The notes: generated from the letters alone by a model not told the origin. DNA of 64,000 bases from Rickettsiales bacterium (GCA_024304995.1 JAMWZD010000002.1:124001-188000), one strand, 5' to 3'; positions 52,232 through 61,394 are shown, numbered from the stretch's first letter. Numbers and translations: made by a program.

Positions 52232-52969
52232 ATGTCACCACTGAAGATAGAGCATATTTCAAAGTCATTCAATAACCACAAAGTGCTGGACGATATATCA
52301 CTCATATTAAATGAAGGGGAGATATTTGGTCTGATTGGATTGAATGGTATTGGCAAAACAACGCTTATCAAAATTGTTCTTGGGTTGCTTTCGGAAGATT
52401 CGGGTGATGTTTCTTTATATGATACGTCGTGGAAAAAAGTGTCTGCCAAGCGCCACTTGTCATATCTGCCTGAAAAATTCCAACCCTCCCGTCTGCTGAC
52501 GGGCAAAGAATGTCTGGATTTGTCCATGTCTTATTATGATAAGCCTTACGACCATGACAAAGCCTGTGATGAAGCGGAGCGTCTTGGGTTAGACCCTAAA
52601 GCTCTGGATAAGCGTGTATCGTCTTATTCCAAAGGAATGGGGCAAAAAATCGGACTGATTGCATCCCTGATGGTGGATACACCATTATTGATTCTGGATG
52701 AACCTATGAGCGGGTTAGACCCCAAAGCACGCATCCAGTTAAAAACACGGCTGAATCAGGCGAGGGATGCAGGAAAGACGATTTTTTTCAGCTCGCATAT
52801 TCTGGCAGATATTGAAGAAATCTGTGACCGTATTGCCATTTTGCATGATGCGAAGTTCCAGTTTCTTGGCACTACGTCTTCATTTAAAGATAAATATAAA
52901 AATATTCCACTTGAGCAGGCATTTTTGGAAGTGATTGGCGAGCAGGATATGCAAAAAGCCAGTGCCTGA
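52232..52969 (+). CDS. Orphan ABC transporter ATP-binding protein
   Basis: A 245-residue ATPase of the CcmA/NatA-like class. Walker A GLNGIGKTT, Q-loop region YLPEKFQPSRLLTG, signature SSYSKGMGQK and Walker B LLILDEPMSGLD, plus the switch His (SSHIL). The signature reads SKGMGQK in place of SGGQ. There is no permease or substrate-binding protein on either side, so the partner is encoded elsewhere or missing. It overlaps the next gene by 8 bases (or by 35 from an alternative TTG start). Confidence 0.9.
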   Translation: MSPLKIEHISKSFNNHKVLDDISLILNEGEIFGLIGLNGIGKTTLIKIVLGLLSEDSGDVSLYDTSWKKVSAKRHLSYLPEKFQPSRLLTGKECLDLSMSYYDKPYDHDKACDEAERLGLDPKALDKRVSSYSKGMGQKIGLIASLMVDTPLLILDEPMSGLDPKARIQLKTRLNQARDAGKTIFFSSHILADIEEICDRIAILHDAKFQFLGTTSSFKDKYKNIPLEQAFLEVIGEQDMQKASA

Positions 52970-53654
52970 TATACGCCAGATTGCGCGTGAAGCAGATACG
53001 GAGCGTTATATATGCTCTCTATGTGCTGACCCTCAGCGGCGCAAGGCAATTTGGGCAACGATTGCGCTGATGCATGAATTGCTTAAAATTCCTGCCACAG
53101 TCTCAGAACAGATGGTAGGCATGATACGCGTGAAGTGGTGGCAGGAGCAGCTGGAACATCTTGCCACGAAGGATAATAAAGCGCGTCGTGACCACCCCGT
53201 GTTGCTGGCATTGGCAGATATATCACTCCCGAAAGACCAATGTGACGCTGTGTGCGAAGCAGTGATGCAGCAATGTGGGGAAACCAATCTTACGCTGAGC
53301 GAAGCACAACATGCGTTAGGGGCGTGTTACCAGTTACTCTCTCATGCAGCAGGGGAGGAAGAACACAACGCCATTTATGAGGCGTTAGGCAATGAAGCAG
53401 CGCTCATTGCAACTATTCGTGTGAACGTGCTGAAATCTGGCTGGTCAGCTGCATCGGAGATTATGTATAGTACGCTGAGTGATTGCGCGAGCATTGAGGC
53501 AGTGCAGCATTCTGGTTTTTTATGTGCGCTGAAACAGCATAATGAGCTATGGAAGCAACGCATTACTGCATCAAAAGCCAGCGATGAAGCATCTATGCTG
53601 AAACATATCCCCTTTTTTGCGTTACGGGTGTTATGGAAGCGGGTGTTTAAATAA
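52962..53654 (+). CDS. Squalene/phytoene synthase-family protein (NDUFAF6-like)
   Basis: A 230-residue protein with the short squalene/phytoene synthase fold. READTERYICSLCADPQRRKA and IRVKWWQEQLEHL match the NDUFAF6-type branch, which in mitochondria helps assemble complex I. The Asp-rich catalytic motifs of true synthases are not obvious, so prenyl transfer is unlikely. The GTG at 52962 gives an 8-base overlap with the ABC gene; a TTG at 52935 is also possible. A hairpin follows the stop. Confidence 0.75.
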   Translation: MPDIRQIAREADTERYICSLCADPQRRKAIWATIALMHELLKIPATVSEQMVGMIRVKWWQEQLEHLATKDNKARRDHPVLLALADISLPKDQCDAVCEAVMQQCGETNLTLSEAQHALGACYQLLSHAAGEEEHNAIYEALGNEAALIATIRVNVLKSGWSAASEIMYSTLSDCASIEAVQHSGFLCALKQHNELWKQRITASKASDEASMLKHIPFFALRVLWKRVFK

Positions 53655-53682
53655 AAAAAAGCCAAAGGCTGTTGCCTATGGC
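53651..53682 (-). terminator. Intrinsic terminator of the gene at 53705-53944
   Basis: GCCAAAGGC (53661-53669) pairs with GCCTATGGC (53674-53682) with one mismatch. On the minus strand the stem is followed by TTTTTTTTAT, a proper U-tract. On the plus strand the tail is only TTGATATAT, so it ends the NDUFAF6-like transcript less efficiently. Confidence 0.75.
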
Positions 53683-53704
53683 TTGATATATCTATTCGGG
53701 ACTA

Positions 53705-53944
53705 TTATCTCCAATCAGGTTCGTTTTCAAACGCTTTCATACATTTAGCAATAGCCTGTTGAGGGTTGTTTGCATAGGTCTCGAAATATCGTCCAGGAAC
53801 GAACTTTCCGTTTTTTGGTAGACCGTAATCAGCTTTTTTTATCTTTTTTTTGATTTCGCTTACTTGAGTGCTAAATTCAGTAATATCTAAGGTTACAAAT
53901 TCTCCTGCGCGTTTGCAGGATACGGCGTAAATTCTATCTGCCAT
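53705..53944 (-). CDS. Uncharacterised 79-residue protein
   Basis: A small basic protein with a beta-strand start (YAVSCKRAGEFVTLDITEF), a Lys-rich helix (EIKKKIKKADYGL) and a C-terminal ETYANNPQQAIAKCMKAFENE helix. No family is recognised. It has a perfect terminator just after the stop and a second one upstream at 54015-54040, so it forms its own short transcription unit. The start codon lacks an obvious Shine-Dalgarno. Confidence 0.55.
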   Translation of the reverse strand: MADRIYAVSCKRAGEFVTLDITEFSTQVSEIKKKIKKADYGLPKNGKFVPGRYFETYANNPQQAIAKCMKAFENEPDWR

Positions 53945-54012
53945 GATTTTGTGTAAATAAAGGTCAGGGTGTTATTTATCGGTTCTTGTGCAGGTTGTAA
54001 AGCTGCAAAACG

Positions 54013-54041
54013 AAAAAAGGGCGCTTTTACGCGCCCTTTTA
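54013..54041. terminator. Bidirectional intrinsic terminator after carD
   Basis: AAAGGGCGC (54016-54024) with GCGCCCTTT (54031-54039), loop TTTTAC, flanked by A-run and T-run. It lies 23 bases downstream of the carD stop and shields the small gene at 53705 from carD transcription. Confidence 0.87.
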
Positions 54042-54063
54042 ACATAAAAAAACAGAACTAAGT

Positions 54064-54570
54064 TTATGCTGCCTGTTTGCGCAACATAGTCAATAGGTCA
54101 GATGTTGCATCCTGTTGCTCCACGCCATCAGCGGCTGCCACTTCACCTGCAAGACGGCCAAGTGCAGATTCATAGATCATACGTTCACTGTATGAACGCT
54201 CTGACTGATCTACGTTCTTGTGAAGGTCACGTACGACTTCTGCGATCTGGATGATGTTACCAGAATTGATTTTGGCTTCATATTCCTGCGCACGACGGCT
54301 CCACATGCCACGAGATACTTTTGCACGTCCTTTCAGTGTTTTCATGGCTTTTTCCATTACCACTTCATCGCTGATGCCGCGTAGACCAGCTGCTTTTGCG
54401 CGATGGGTAGGCACACGCAATGTCATTTTGTCACGTTTGAAATTTATCACAAATAATTCAAGCGTCACTCCTGCCACTTGTTGTGTTTCAATCGCCTCAA
54501 TCTCACCAACGCCGTGAGTGGGGTACACAACATGCTGTCCTACCTTGAATTCTTCTTGCTTATTTGTCAT
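54064..54570 (-). CDS. carD: CarD family transcriptional regulator
   Basis: A 168-residue global regulator that binds RNA polymerase beta subunit and stabilises open promoter complexes. The N-terminal RID/Tudor-like domain reads FKVGQHVVYPTHGVGEIEAIE, then LELFVINFKRDKMTLRVP; the C-terminal helical domain holds GRAKVSRGMWSRRAQEYEAKI with the conserved Trp that wedges the upstream DNA fork. It has its own promoter (see 54692-54720) and terminator, so it is a single-gene unit, as usual in alphaproteobacteria. Confidence 0.95.
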   Translation of the reverse strand: MTNKQEEFKVGQHVVYPTHGVGEIEAIETQQVAGVTLELFVINFKRDKMTLRVPTHRAKAAGLRGISDEVVMEKAMKTLKGRAKVSRGMWSRRAQEYEAKINSGNIIQIAEVVRDLHKNVDQSERSYSERMIYESALGRLAGEVAAADGVEQQDATSDLLTMLRKQAA

Positions 54571-54691
54571 AGATTGTCCTTATTTTGTTAATGTTATCGG
54601 TACGATTGCAGTTGCTACCTGCTGCAAATCGCGCGTCACTCTTGGGCGGGAAATGACACAAACATTTCCTGTCGCACCTTGCTTGCCACGT

Positions 54692-54720
54692 GTTATATAT
54701 ACCACAAAATAAGACGTAAA
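54692..54720 (-). promoter_or_regulatory. Candidate carD promoter
   Basis: On the minus strand: TTTACG (54720-54715), 17-base spacer, TATAAC (54697-54692). It would start transcription near 54685 and leave a leader of about 115 bases before carD. The rest of the 259-base gap between argJ and carD shows nothing I can assign. Confidence 0.4.
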
Positions 54721-54829
54721 AAAACTACTAATATCATATTTTAGTAAAATTTTCGTTTAAATGCATAAAGGCTGCTAAAAGAAAAGGTTTGGGCGGGCTA
54801 GCCTTCTTGCACATCAGGTAAGTAATGCG

Positions 54830-56059
54830 TTATGAGCGATAATCCGCATTGATCTTAATATATTCTTCTGTCAGATCCGTTGTCCAGATGGTCGCGGTGC
54901 CTTCACCCACGCCCACATCCACATTGACTGAAAATTCAGATTGTTGCATCACTCGGTCTGCATCTTCTTCTTTGTAAGAAGCGCATTTGTGACCGCCACC
55001 ATCTGTGATAACCACATCATCCAGTGCAATGCGTAATTTATCCTGATTTATCCATTTTTCAGATTTGCCGACCGCCATAACGATACGCCCCCAGTTCGGG
55101 TCTTCGGCTGCAAAAGCGGTTTTCACAAGAGGCGAATTGCCAATTGCCAGCCCTATATGACGGGCAGCTTCATTGTCTTCTGCGCCTGTGACGTTAATAG
55201 TCACAAATTTGGTAGTGCCTTCACCATCTTTTACGATCAGCACTGCCAGTTCCTGCATCAGATCATGCAATGCTATTTTGAACGCATCCAGACGGTTATC
55301 CGCCGCTGTGTCAATCTCTGCATGTTTTGCTGCACCTGTGCCAATCAACAATACAGTGTCATTGGTGGAGGTGTCACCATCCACTGTGATGCAGTTAAAG
55401 GTTTTTTGCGTGTTGCGTGAAAGCAGGGTTTGCAAGACGGAAGCGGGCAGGGCGGCATCTGTCACGATATAGCCCAGCATGGTTGCCATATTCGGCGCAA
55501 TCATGCCAGACCCTTTGGCGATCCCGTTAATTTTCACTTCAACACCATCAATTTCTGTTGTGCGTGTTGCTACTTTCGGAAATGTGTCTGTTGTCATAAT
55601 TGCGCGGGCGGCGTTTTTCCAGCCATCTGCCGTTTGCGTGCTGTATAGTGCGTCCATTGCATCCAGCATTTTCTGCACGGGTAGGAATTCGCCAATAACC
55701 CCTGTTGAGGACATCATTATGTTGGATGGAGCCGTGCCATATTGTGTTGCAATGGCAGAGCATAAAGTAGCGGTGTCATCCAGCCCGCGTTGTCCAGTAA
55801 ATGCGTTTGCATTGCCAGAATTGACGTATAGCGCTTCAATATGCCCGTCCAGACAGGCATTGCGACACCATTGCACAGGGGCAGCTGCTGTTTGCGAACG
55901 TGTATATACGCCAGCGACCTGCGCTTCCTTGGCAAATTTCATTAATAATACGTCGTGACGGCTTTTATAGCGTATGCCCGCGTTGGCGCTGGCAAAGGTG
56001 ATGCCGTCTATTTCTGGTAGTTCAGGATAAGTCTCTGGTGCAAAAGGTGATGTTTTCAT
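54830..56059 (-). CDS. argJ: Bifunctional ornithine acetyltransferase / N-acetylglutamate synthase
   Basis: ArgJ (409 residues) recycles the acetyl group in arginine synthesis, a self-cleaving Thr-nucleophile enzyme. The cleavage site lies in GSGMIAPNMATMLGYIVTDA (Thr of ATMLG); other blocks are VNSGNANAFTGQRG, SSTGVIGEFLPV and CITVDGDTSTNDT. The ATG at 56059 (MKTSPFAP) is chosen; the longer frame adds nine unrelated residues. It is followed by a leader and the carD unit. Confidence 0.96.
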   Translation of the reverse strand: MKTSPFAPETYPELPEIDGITFASANAGIRYKSRHDVLLMKFAKEAQVAGVYTRSQTAAAPVQWCRNACLDGHIEALYVNSGNANAFTGQRGLDDTATLCSAIATQYGTAPSNIMMSSTGVIGEFLPVQKMLDAMDALYSTQTADGWKNAARAIMTTDTFPKVATRTTEIDGVEVKINGIAKGSGMIAPNMATMLGYIVTDAALPASVLQTLLSRNTQKTFNCITVDGDTSTNDTVLLIGTGAAKHAEIDTAADNRLDAFKIALHDLMQELAVLIVKDGEGTTKFVTINVTGAEDNEAARHIGLAIGNSPLVKTAFAAEDPNWGRIVMAVGKSEKWINQDKLRIALDDVVITDGGGHKCASYKEEDADRVMQQSEFSVNVDVGVGEGTATIWTTDLTEEYIKINADYRS

Positions 56060-56117
56060 GCGCGCTACTATAAACGAACATAACATAAATTGGCTATAAT
56101 AGTTTTATGACAATTTG

Positions 56118-57113
56118 TTACACATCCCGACTCACGCAGAATGACAGACAATCCTGCAAGGCGTGAATGATGGTTGCGTCACCGCCTGTTTGCTCGATTG
56201 CATGTGATGCTTTCAATGTGTATTCTGTTGCCAGATTAAGCGTTTGCCGTATACCGTCCACTTCCTCAATATAGCTGATGGCTTCTTCCAGATCGCCCTC
56301 GCGCATATCCTGTTCGCCAATCACGCGTTCCCAGAAGGCTTTTTGCATAGGATTGGCAGCTTCATACGCTAAAATTACGGGCAGCGTCATCTTCGCCTCG
56401 CGCAGATCATCCCCAATCGTTTTGCCGAGAGTGGCTTGTGTGGCAGAGTAATCCAGCGCGTCATCCACCAGTTGAAAGGCAATGCCGAGATAGGTTCCAA
56501 AATCCTGTAAATGCTGTTGTTGCTGTGGCTGATCGCAAATGAAGGCTGCCACTTCGCACGCCGCGCTGAACAAGGCAGCGGTTTTCGCGTGTATGATCTG
56601 CAGATAGATCTCTTTGCCAGTGCTTACATCTCCCGCGGCGCTGAGTTGCAGCACTTCCCCTTGTGAGATGGTTGCAGAGGCATCTGAGAGGATTTTAAGC
56701 ACGTCCAGAGAGCCATCAGCCACCATCAGCTGAAATGCACGGCTGAGCAGATAATCCCCTACCAGCACGCTTGCCTGATTGCTCCAAATGGCATTTGCCG
56801 TATCATAGCCGCGGCGCATGGTGCTTTCATCCACCACATCATCATGCAATAAGGTGGCAGTGTGAATCAGCTCCACTGCCGCTGCCAGATGAATATGCCG
56901 TGAGCCATTGTCATATCCCAAAAGCTGCGCACAGGCGATGGTCAGCGTAGGACGCAATCGTTTTCCACCCGCTTTCACAATATGCTGCGCAATATTCGTA
57001 ATTAAGGGGACATGCTGATTAGCGCTGTTGATGATGACCTGATTCACATCAGCCATTGCAGCAGATGTGCTTGCTTGCAGAGTGGATAGAGTCGGTGTTG
57101 GCGTATAGGTCAT
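56118..57113 (-). CDS. ispB: Long-chain polyprenyl diphosphate synthase
   Basis: Trans-isoprenyl diphosphate synthase (331 residues) that makes the side chain of quinones. First aspartate-rich motif LLHDDVVDESTMRRG, KAGGKRLRPTL for substrate binding, the KTAALF lysine block, second motif FQLVDDALDYSA and the DDLREAKMTLPVILA C-terminal lysine. The ATG at 57113 (MTYTPTP) is preferred since earlier in-frame ATGs lie in the fliK-like gene. Chain length is not predictable here; octa- or decaprenyl is usual in the class. It lies downstream of flagellar genes with a 10-base gap. Confidence 0.92.
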   Translation of the reverse strand: MTYTPTPTLSTLQASTSAAMADVNQVIINSANQHVPLITNIAQHIVKAGGKRLRPTLTIACAQLLGYDNGSRHIHLAAAVELIHTATLLHDDVVDESTMRRGYDTANAIWSNQASVLVGDYLLSRAFQLMVADGSLDVLKILSDASATISQGEVLQLSAAGDVSTGKEIYLQIIHAKTAALFSAACEVAAFICDQPQQQQHLQDFGTYLGIAFQLVDDALDYSATQATLGKTIGDDLREAKMTLPVILAYEAANPMQKAFWERVIGEQDMREGDLEEAISYIEEVDGIRQTLNLATEYTLKASHAIEQTGGDATIIHALQDCLSFCVSRDV

Positions 57114-57123
57114 GTAAGCTAAG

Positions 57124-59100
57124 TTATGCAATGATTGAGCGCCCATTAGAAGGAGGTTGCGGCTCATTGTCAATAGGAAGCGGCACAATCTTCGTGTCAA
57201 AACGCAATGCGCCAGAAAAACCGCTAATTTCCTGTGCGCGAGCGTAAATATTTCGAATATCCTGCTGCATACTCGCATTCCAGTCTGTGTCTGTCCGTAT
57301 CACGGCATCAAACTGTATGCTTCTGCCACGCTGTTGCACCAGCCCATCAATCTGCATTCTGCCAAGCCGCGTCAGTTCAATATCCACGAGAAAATGATCA
57401 GTTGTACTGCGTGCGCCGTTTGGCGTTTCATGCTCTTGCCCTTTGGTGAAAAGTTTTATGGGGTTGATCTGTTGCTCATGGGCGAGGGGAATTAATAGCT
57501 GATGCCAGTTATTATCGCGTGGTTCGGCAGGAACATTGCCGAGTGCCTTAAAATCATTTGCCAGCTTTCCCAGCATGTTGGATTTTCCCTGCAATTCCAG
57601 TTGTTTGAGATTGTCATCGCCAATCCACTTTCTGAAATCACCGCCTTTCAGCGCGGTCATCAAAAACACAATTTCAGTGGTCAGGTTCGCTCCTGTGCGG
57701 GGAACAAGATTTGGTTGCGTTCGCGCTGCGGCTTCGGTGGGGATGGTGTAGGTTAGCGCTTCCAGTTCCTTGAAAGAAGATAATTCAGTGCTGTTCTGTG
57801 CTGCTGCCTGTGGCTGCTGCGTGTTGCGCACATCCGCAATATTGATTAATTCAAAAGTGATAACAGAGTTTTTCGGCAGGCTGGTGGTTACGAATAATTT
57901 GAACGTGCCAATATCCGTCTGCACCGTAAGTTCGCGCGGTTGGGAATTGTTGATTACGACACCTTGCAGAATGTTGGAAGCAGATTGCGCCGCGCTTTGT
58001 GAAGAAGTACCCGTTGTGCCAGCCGCCGCAGTTGAAGCGCTGGTCGCTGGAAGATTGGGTTGAGTAGCCATCGTTGCCTTGCCTGCTTCTGGCGCGGCGT
58101 TGGTGATAATATTCTGTGTGTTAATATTGGTTTGTGCGTCATTCGCAGGATTTCCTGTTGCAGGTGCGCCTGTCGGCAATGTAGCCGCGCTGCTGGCAGA
58201 TGCTTGTCCTGTTGCTCCTGTAACTTGCCCTGAAACCTGCGCTGCAGTTTGCGCTGGGTTGATGCTGTTGGTGGGAGCTTGTGGCTGAGACGCATTATTT
58301 CCTGCCTGAGCAGTCGGCACGGGTGGCAGGGTGCTTTGGGCTGCTTCATTATTTGCCTGTAAGACTTGCATCTGCGGAAGGGTAGCGGATGCACGTTGCG
58401 CCGCCGTCAGTGCGTATCCTGTGCCTGGTGCAATGGTGCTGAGACTATGCGTATGCGCATTGGAAGTGAGAGGCTGCAACCCAGTGCCATCTGCATTTGG
58501 CACCTGAATATTCGTAATCTGTAATTGCACAGACGTGCCAATATTCGCCTGTGCCAGCAGCTGCGTCATAGGGGGTGTCAGAGAAGCAGAAGCCAATGCA
58601 GCAGGCGCTGGCAAAATGACGAAGACACCCCGCGTCACTGGCAACGTTGTGTTTTTAGCTGCATTACCTGCCTGAGCAGTGGCGGTTGTTTTTGCAGTGA
58701 CTGCTTCATTGCTTTGCAGTAATTTGGAGCTTGTGTTAACCGTGTCCTGCCCTGCAAGCTGTTGTTGCCCCTGTGCCTGCTCAAGATATTTTCCCAAAGA
58801 CAGACCATTCACGCTGATCAATCTCGCAATGGCGTTTCCGCCATGCTGTTCCACGCGGAATGCCACTTCCGCACCGCGTTTAAGCGGCACTTCGGTCTGA
58901 ATGGTGATGTTGCCTTGCGTAGTTTTAATGGTGACGGCCTGTTGTGCGCCTTTTGCCACCACCTTGCCACGCACCACGGCATTATCTGGAAATTGCTGCA
59001 GGGTAGTGGTGTTGTTCAGCGCCAGCGGCACTTTAGTGGCGCTGCCTACATTGCTGCTCAAAATGGTTGCCAAACCAGTAAGTAGCCCTGAACCATCCAT
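57124..59100 (-). CDS. FliK-like flagellar hook-length control protein
   Basis: A 658-residue protein. The N-terminal about 130 residues and C-terminal about 200 residues look folded, and between them is a long Gln/Ala/Thr/Asn/Pro-rich stretch (about 130-380) without regular structure. The C-terminal region (IPLAHEQQINPIKLFTKGQ, ARSTTDHFLVDIELTRLGRM) corresponds to the conserved Flg_hook domain of FliK, which switches export specificity. It lies 6 bases after flhG, which supports a flagellar role. Length and central composition differ from E. coli FliK, as is common in this protein. Confidence 0.7.
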   Translation of the reverse strand: MDGSGLLTGLATILSSNVGSATKVPLALNNTTTLQQFPDNAVVRGKVVAKGAQQAVTIKTTQGNITIQTEVPLKRGAEVAFRVEQHGGNAIARLISVNGLSLGKYLEQAQGQQQLAGQDTVNTSSKLLQSNEAVTAKTTATAQAGNAAKNTTLPVTRGVFVILPAPAALASASLTPPMTQLLAQANIGTSVQLQITNIQVPNADGTGLQPLTSNAHTHSLSTIAPGTGYALTAAQRASATLPQMQVLQANNEAAQSTLPPVPTAQAGNNASQPQAPTNSINPAQTAAQVSGQVTGATGQASASSAATLPTGAPATGNPANDAQTNINTQNIITNAAPEAGKATMATQPNLPATSASTAAAGTTGTSSQSAAQSASNILQGVVINNSQPRELTVQTDIGTFKLFVTTSLPKNSVITFELINIADVRNTQQPQAAAQNSTELSSFKELEALTYTIPTEAAARTQPNLVPRTGANLTTEIVFLMTALKGGDFRKWIGDDNLKQLELQGKSNMLGKLANDFKALGNVPAEPRDNNWHQLLIPLAHEQQINPIKLFTKGQEHETPNGARSTTDHFLVDIELTRLGRMQIDGLVQQRGRSIQFDAVIRTDTDWNASMQQDIRNIYARAQEISGFSGALRFDTKIVPLPIDNEPQPPSNGRSIIA

Positions 59101-59106
59101 CGCTCG

Positions 59107-59880
59107 TTACATATCCTGCAACAATTTGATAGAAATGGCCGCTGCGTCTGTTGCTGCAGTCGTATGCGGGGATTTCTCAACAATAGGCGCTTGCGCACGG
59201 ATGGCATCCCGCACTTTGTTGTCCTTGCGAATAATGCCGAGCAATGGCGGTGTGAACCCCAGAAAATTCTGACAGGCTGTGCTGAGTGCGCCATATGTCC
59301 GTGCGCCTTCTTTTTGTGTTACTGCCTGATTCACCACAATGTTAATTTCGGTTTTCTGCAATTTTGTGGTGCAGAGTTTGATGAAAGCGTAAGCATCTGT
59401 AAGGGAGGTTGGCTCATCCGTTACCACCACAATGCAGCGTGACGCGAGAGATGCCATGAATTGCGCATATTGCTCAATCCCCGCACCCAGATCAATCATC
59501 ATATAATCATAAGAGCGTGACAAATCTATCAATTCAGATTTGATGGTGTGCAGTTTTTCGCCTGCCAGATTGGCAAGGGTGGTGGATCCTGAGCGCCCTG
59601 CAATAATATCAAAGCCATATTCGCTATGGGTGATAACGTCCTTCAAAGGCACGTTGCCGCGTAGCGTCTGGCTTAAATCTCTGCTGGGGGTAAGTCCAAG
59701 CTGCACATCCACATTCGCCAGCCCGATATCCCCGTCAAACAGCAGCACCTGCCTGCCTGATCGCGCGAAAAGTTGTGACAATGTGATGGAAAGCCACGTC
59801 TTTCCAACGCCACCCTTGCCAGAGGCGACAGCTATAATATTGTTTGCGCGTTGTGTATCGTTATTCATAGCAAGTGCCAT
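59107..59880 (-). CDS. flhG: MinD/ParA-type ATPase, FlhG-like
   Basis: A 257-residue P-loop ATPase. Deviant Walker A ASGKGGVGKTWL, switch I LLFDGDIGLANVDVQLG and switch II MIDLGAGIEQ follow MinD/FlhG; it controls flagellar number and place with FlhF. The ATG at 59880 shares a base with the flhF stop (TAATG). I do not see the N-terminal DQA-x-LR helix that activates FlhF in known FlhG proteins, so the interplay with FlhF may differ. A C-terminal membrane-targeting helix is possible (AISIKLLQDM). Confidence 0.85.
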   Translation of the reverse strand: MALAMNNDTQRANNIIAVASGKGGVGKTWLSITLSQLFARSGRQVLLFDGDIGLANVDVQLGLTPSRDLSQTLRGNVPLKDVITHSEYGFDIIAGRSGSTTLANLAGEKLHTIKSELIDLSRSYDYMMIDLGAGIEQYAQFMASLASRCIVVVTDEPTSLTDAYAFIKLCTTKLQKTEINIVVNQAVTQKEGARTYGALSTACQNFLGFTPPLLGIIRKDNKVRDAIRAQAPIVEKSPHTTAATDAAAISIKLLQDM

Positions 59881-60989
59881 TATGGCTGATATCCCATGTA
59901 AAGTTGAGTTAGTTTCTGTGCTGTGCAACGCTCAAACGTGCCGAGTATTTTCTCACTACCCGTTACATTGCAAAATTGCAAGCCTGCTGCATGTGCTGCA
60001 TTTAACATCCCCCCAAAGCGGCGGGCAGCGTCAATGCGTGTGACAATCATTTTTTCCACACCGAGGAAAGAAAATGCGCGTGAGACTTCATCTGCCTCAT
60101 GCGGGTCAGACCCTGCAGGATAGACCAGCACGGGGTCAAGTTCAATCAAGCCTGCAAATTCACCCAGCTCTTTCAGTTCATAAAAATCATATGGGTTTGC
60201 ACCTGCACTATCCACAATGACTGATTCATTCAGAGGAATGTCTGATAGCATGAGTTTAAGCGTTTGTCGTGTGTCTGCAATCTGCAAATCAATGCCCAGA
60301 ATATCTGTGATGGCTGCAAGTTGCTCCACACCGCCTGCGCGTTTATTGTCTGTGCTGACAATATGCACTTTCTTTCCCGCTTTCACAATAGTAGCGGCAA
60401 TTTTTGCTGTGGTCATGGTTTTGCCTGCGCCAGGTGCGCCAATAAGAATGTGGCGGCAGCTATCATCAACAATCTTTAGAGGCTGCATGGAAAAGTTGGT
60501 TTCAAATAAATGTTTTACCCAATGTTCCAGCGGGTTATGGCTTCCTGAAAGCGTCAGTTCAGGTGGCGTACCTGCCTTGTCCAGTTTTTGCAGGAGAGAT
60601 TCAATCACATAATCATTCACGCCATGCGCCAGAAACAATTCATGCAATGCCTGCGCAATGTCACTAGGAACAGATTTTGGTGCAGATGCATTACGCACAG
60701 GTTTCACCAGTTGATGCAGATGCGCACTGGGTTCGCTTACTGGTGCAATATAGGGGTCTGCCTGCGCACTATTTTTCCGAGAGGGGGTATCATTATTATT
60801 CAGTGAATCAAACCACGGCGCATATTCTTCATCCGATGCATCAGACACATCATCACAAGCGGCTGTAATGCTGACACCATTTTTTCCGTCCTGCTGGGTG
60901 GAAATGATCACCGCATCATCGCCAAGCGCATCCCGCACCTGTTCCATGGCGTCTGTCATATCGTCAGCAGTGAAGGTTCTTAAGCGCAT
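59880..60989 (-). CDS. flhF: Flagellar SRP-type GTPase FlhF
   Basis: A 369-residue SRP-family GTPase that helps place the flagellum at the pole. N-terminal MRLRTFTADDMTDAMEQVRDALG is the conserved B-domain start. A low-complexity linker (40-115) is followed by the N domain and the G domain with P-loop IGAPGAGKTMTTAKIA, STDNKRAGGVEQL (G2-like), VIVDSAGANPYD (G3; usually DTAGR), and VTRIDAARRFGG (G4-like TKxD as TRID). Overlaps flhG by 1 base. The altered G3 motif may reduce GTP hydrolysis. Confidence 0.9.
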   Translation of the reverse strand: MRLRTFTADDMTDAMEQVRDALGDDAVIISTQQDGKNGVSITAACDDVSDASDEEYAPWFDSLNNNDTPSRKNSAQADPYIAPVSEPSAHLHQLVKPVRNASAPKSVPSDIAQALHELFLAHGVNDYVIESLLQKLDKAGTPPELTLSGSHNPLEHWVKHLFETNFSMQPLKIVDDSCRHILIGAPGAGKTMTTAKIAATIVKAGKKVHIVSTDNKRAGGVEQLAAITDILGIDLQIADTRQTLKLMLSDIPLNESVIVDSAGANPYDFYELKELGEFAGLIELDPVLVYPAGSDPHEADEVSRAFSFLGVEKMIVTRIDAARRFGGMLNAAHAAGLQFCNVTGSEKILGTFERCTAQKLTQLYMGYQP

Positions 60990-61055
60990 ATACGTTTACT
61001 TTTACTATAGTTTTTGTTAAAATACAGTCTGTTGTTATTATTGAGGTATATACCT

Positions 61056-61385
61056 TTGTTTAATTCAGATAACGAACTCTCTGCATTAGTTGCGGTAGAG
61101 TTGGAAAATCGTTTGGATTTTTTACTTTTCATAGTCAATTTGGACAGAAAGACCGTCATTCGTTTTGACAGAGTTTTTTCTGGGATGCGAGCCATTGAAC
61201 AAGCGATAGCTGGCAATGAAGCTATTGATGAGTATGAATTTATATTGATGGAAAATTTTCTGGCAAAACTTATTATTATGCCAGAAGGTGACCTTGTAAT
61301 GTTGCGCTTTAACAATAGCACATTAGTTCCTGAAGCGCTGGACAGCTTTCCAACGGAAGAAACATTTGAAGTGATCAGACTATAG
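61056..61385 (+). CDS. Uncharacterised 109-residue protein with TTG start
   Basis: A small acidic protein on the strand opposite the flagellar genes. The TTG at 61056 is chosen because GAGG (61043-61046) stands 9 bases upstream; the ATG at 61014 has no ribosome site and adds a hydrophobic leader from A+T-rich leader DNA. Residues form an alpha/beta pattern (LDFLLFIVNLDRKTVIRFD, KLIIMPEGDLVMLRF). No family is recognised. It is followed by a strong terminator, which supports real expression. Confidence 0.5.
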   Translation: MFNSDNELSALVAVELENRLDFLLFIVNLDRKTVIRFDRVFSGMRAIEQAIAGNEAIDEYEFILMENFLAKLIIMPEGDLVMLRFNNSTLVPEALDSFPTEETFEVIRL

Positions 61386-61394
61386 TCCAGATTT

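Noticed and set aside
52962-53654. Functional squalene or phytoene synthase
   Set aside because: The protein is short and the two Asp-rich catalytic motifs are not seen; the best resemblance is to the NDUFAF6-type branch.
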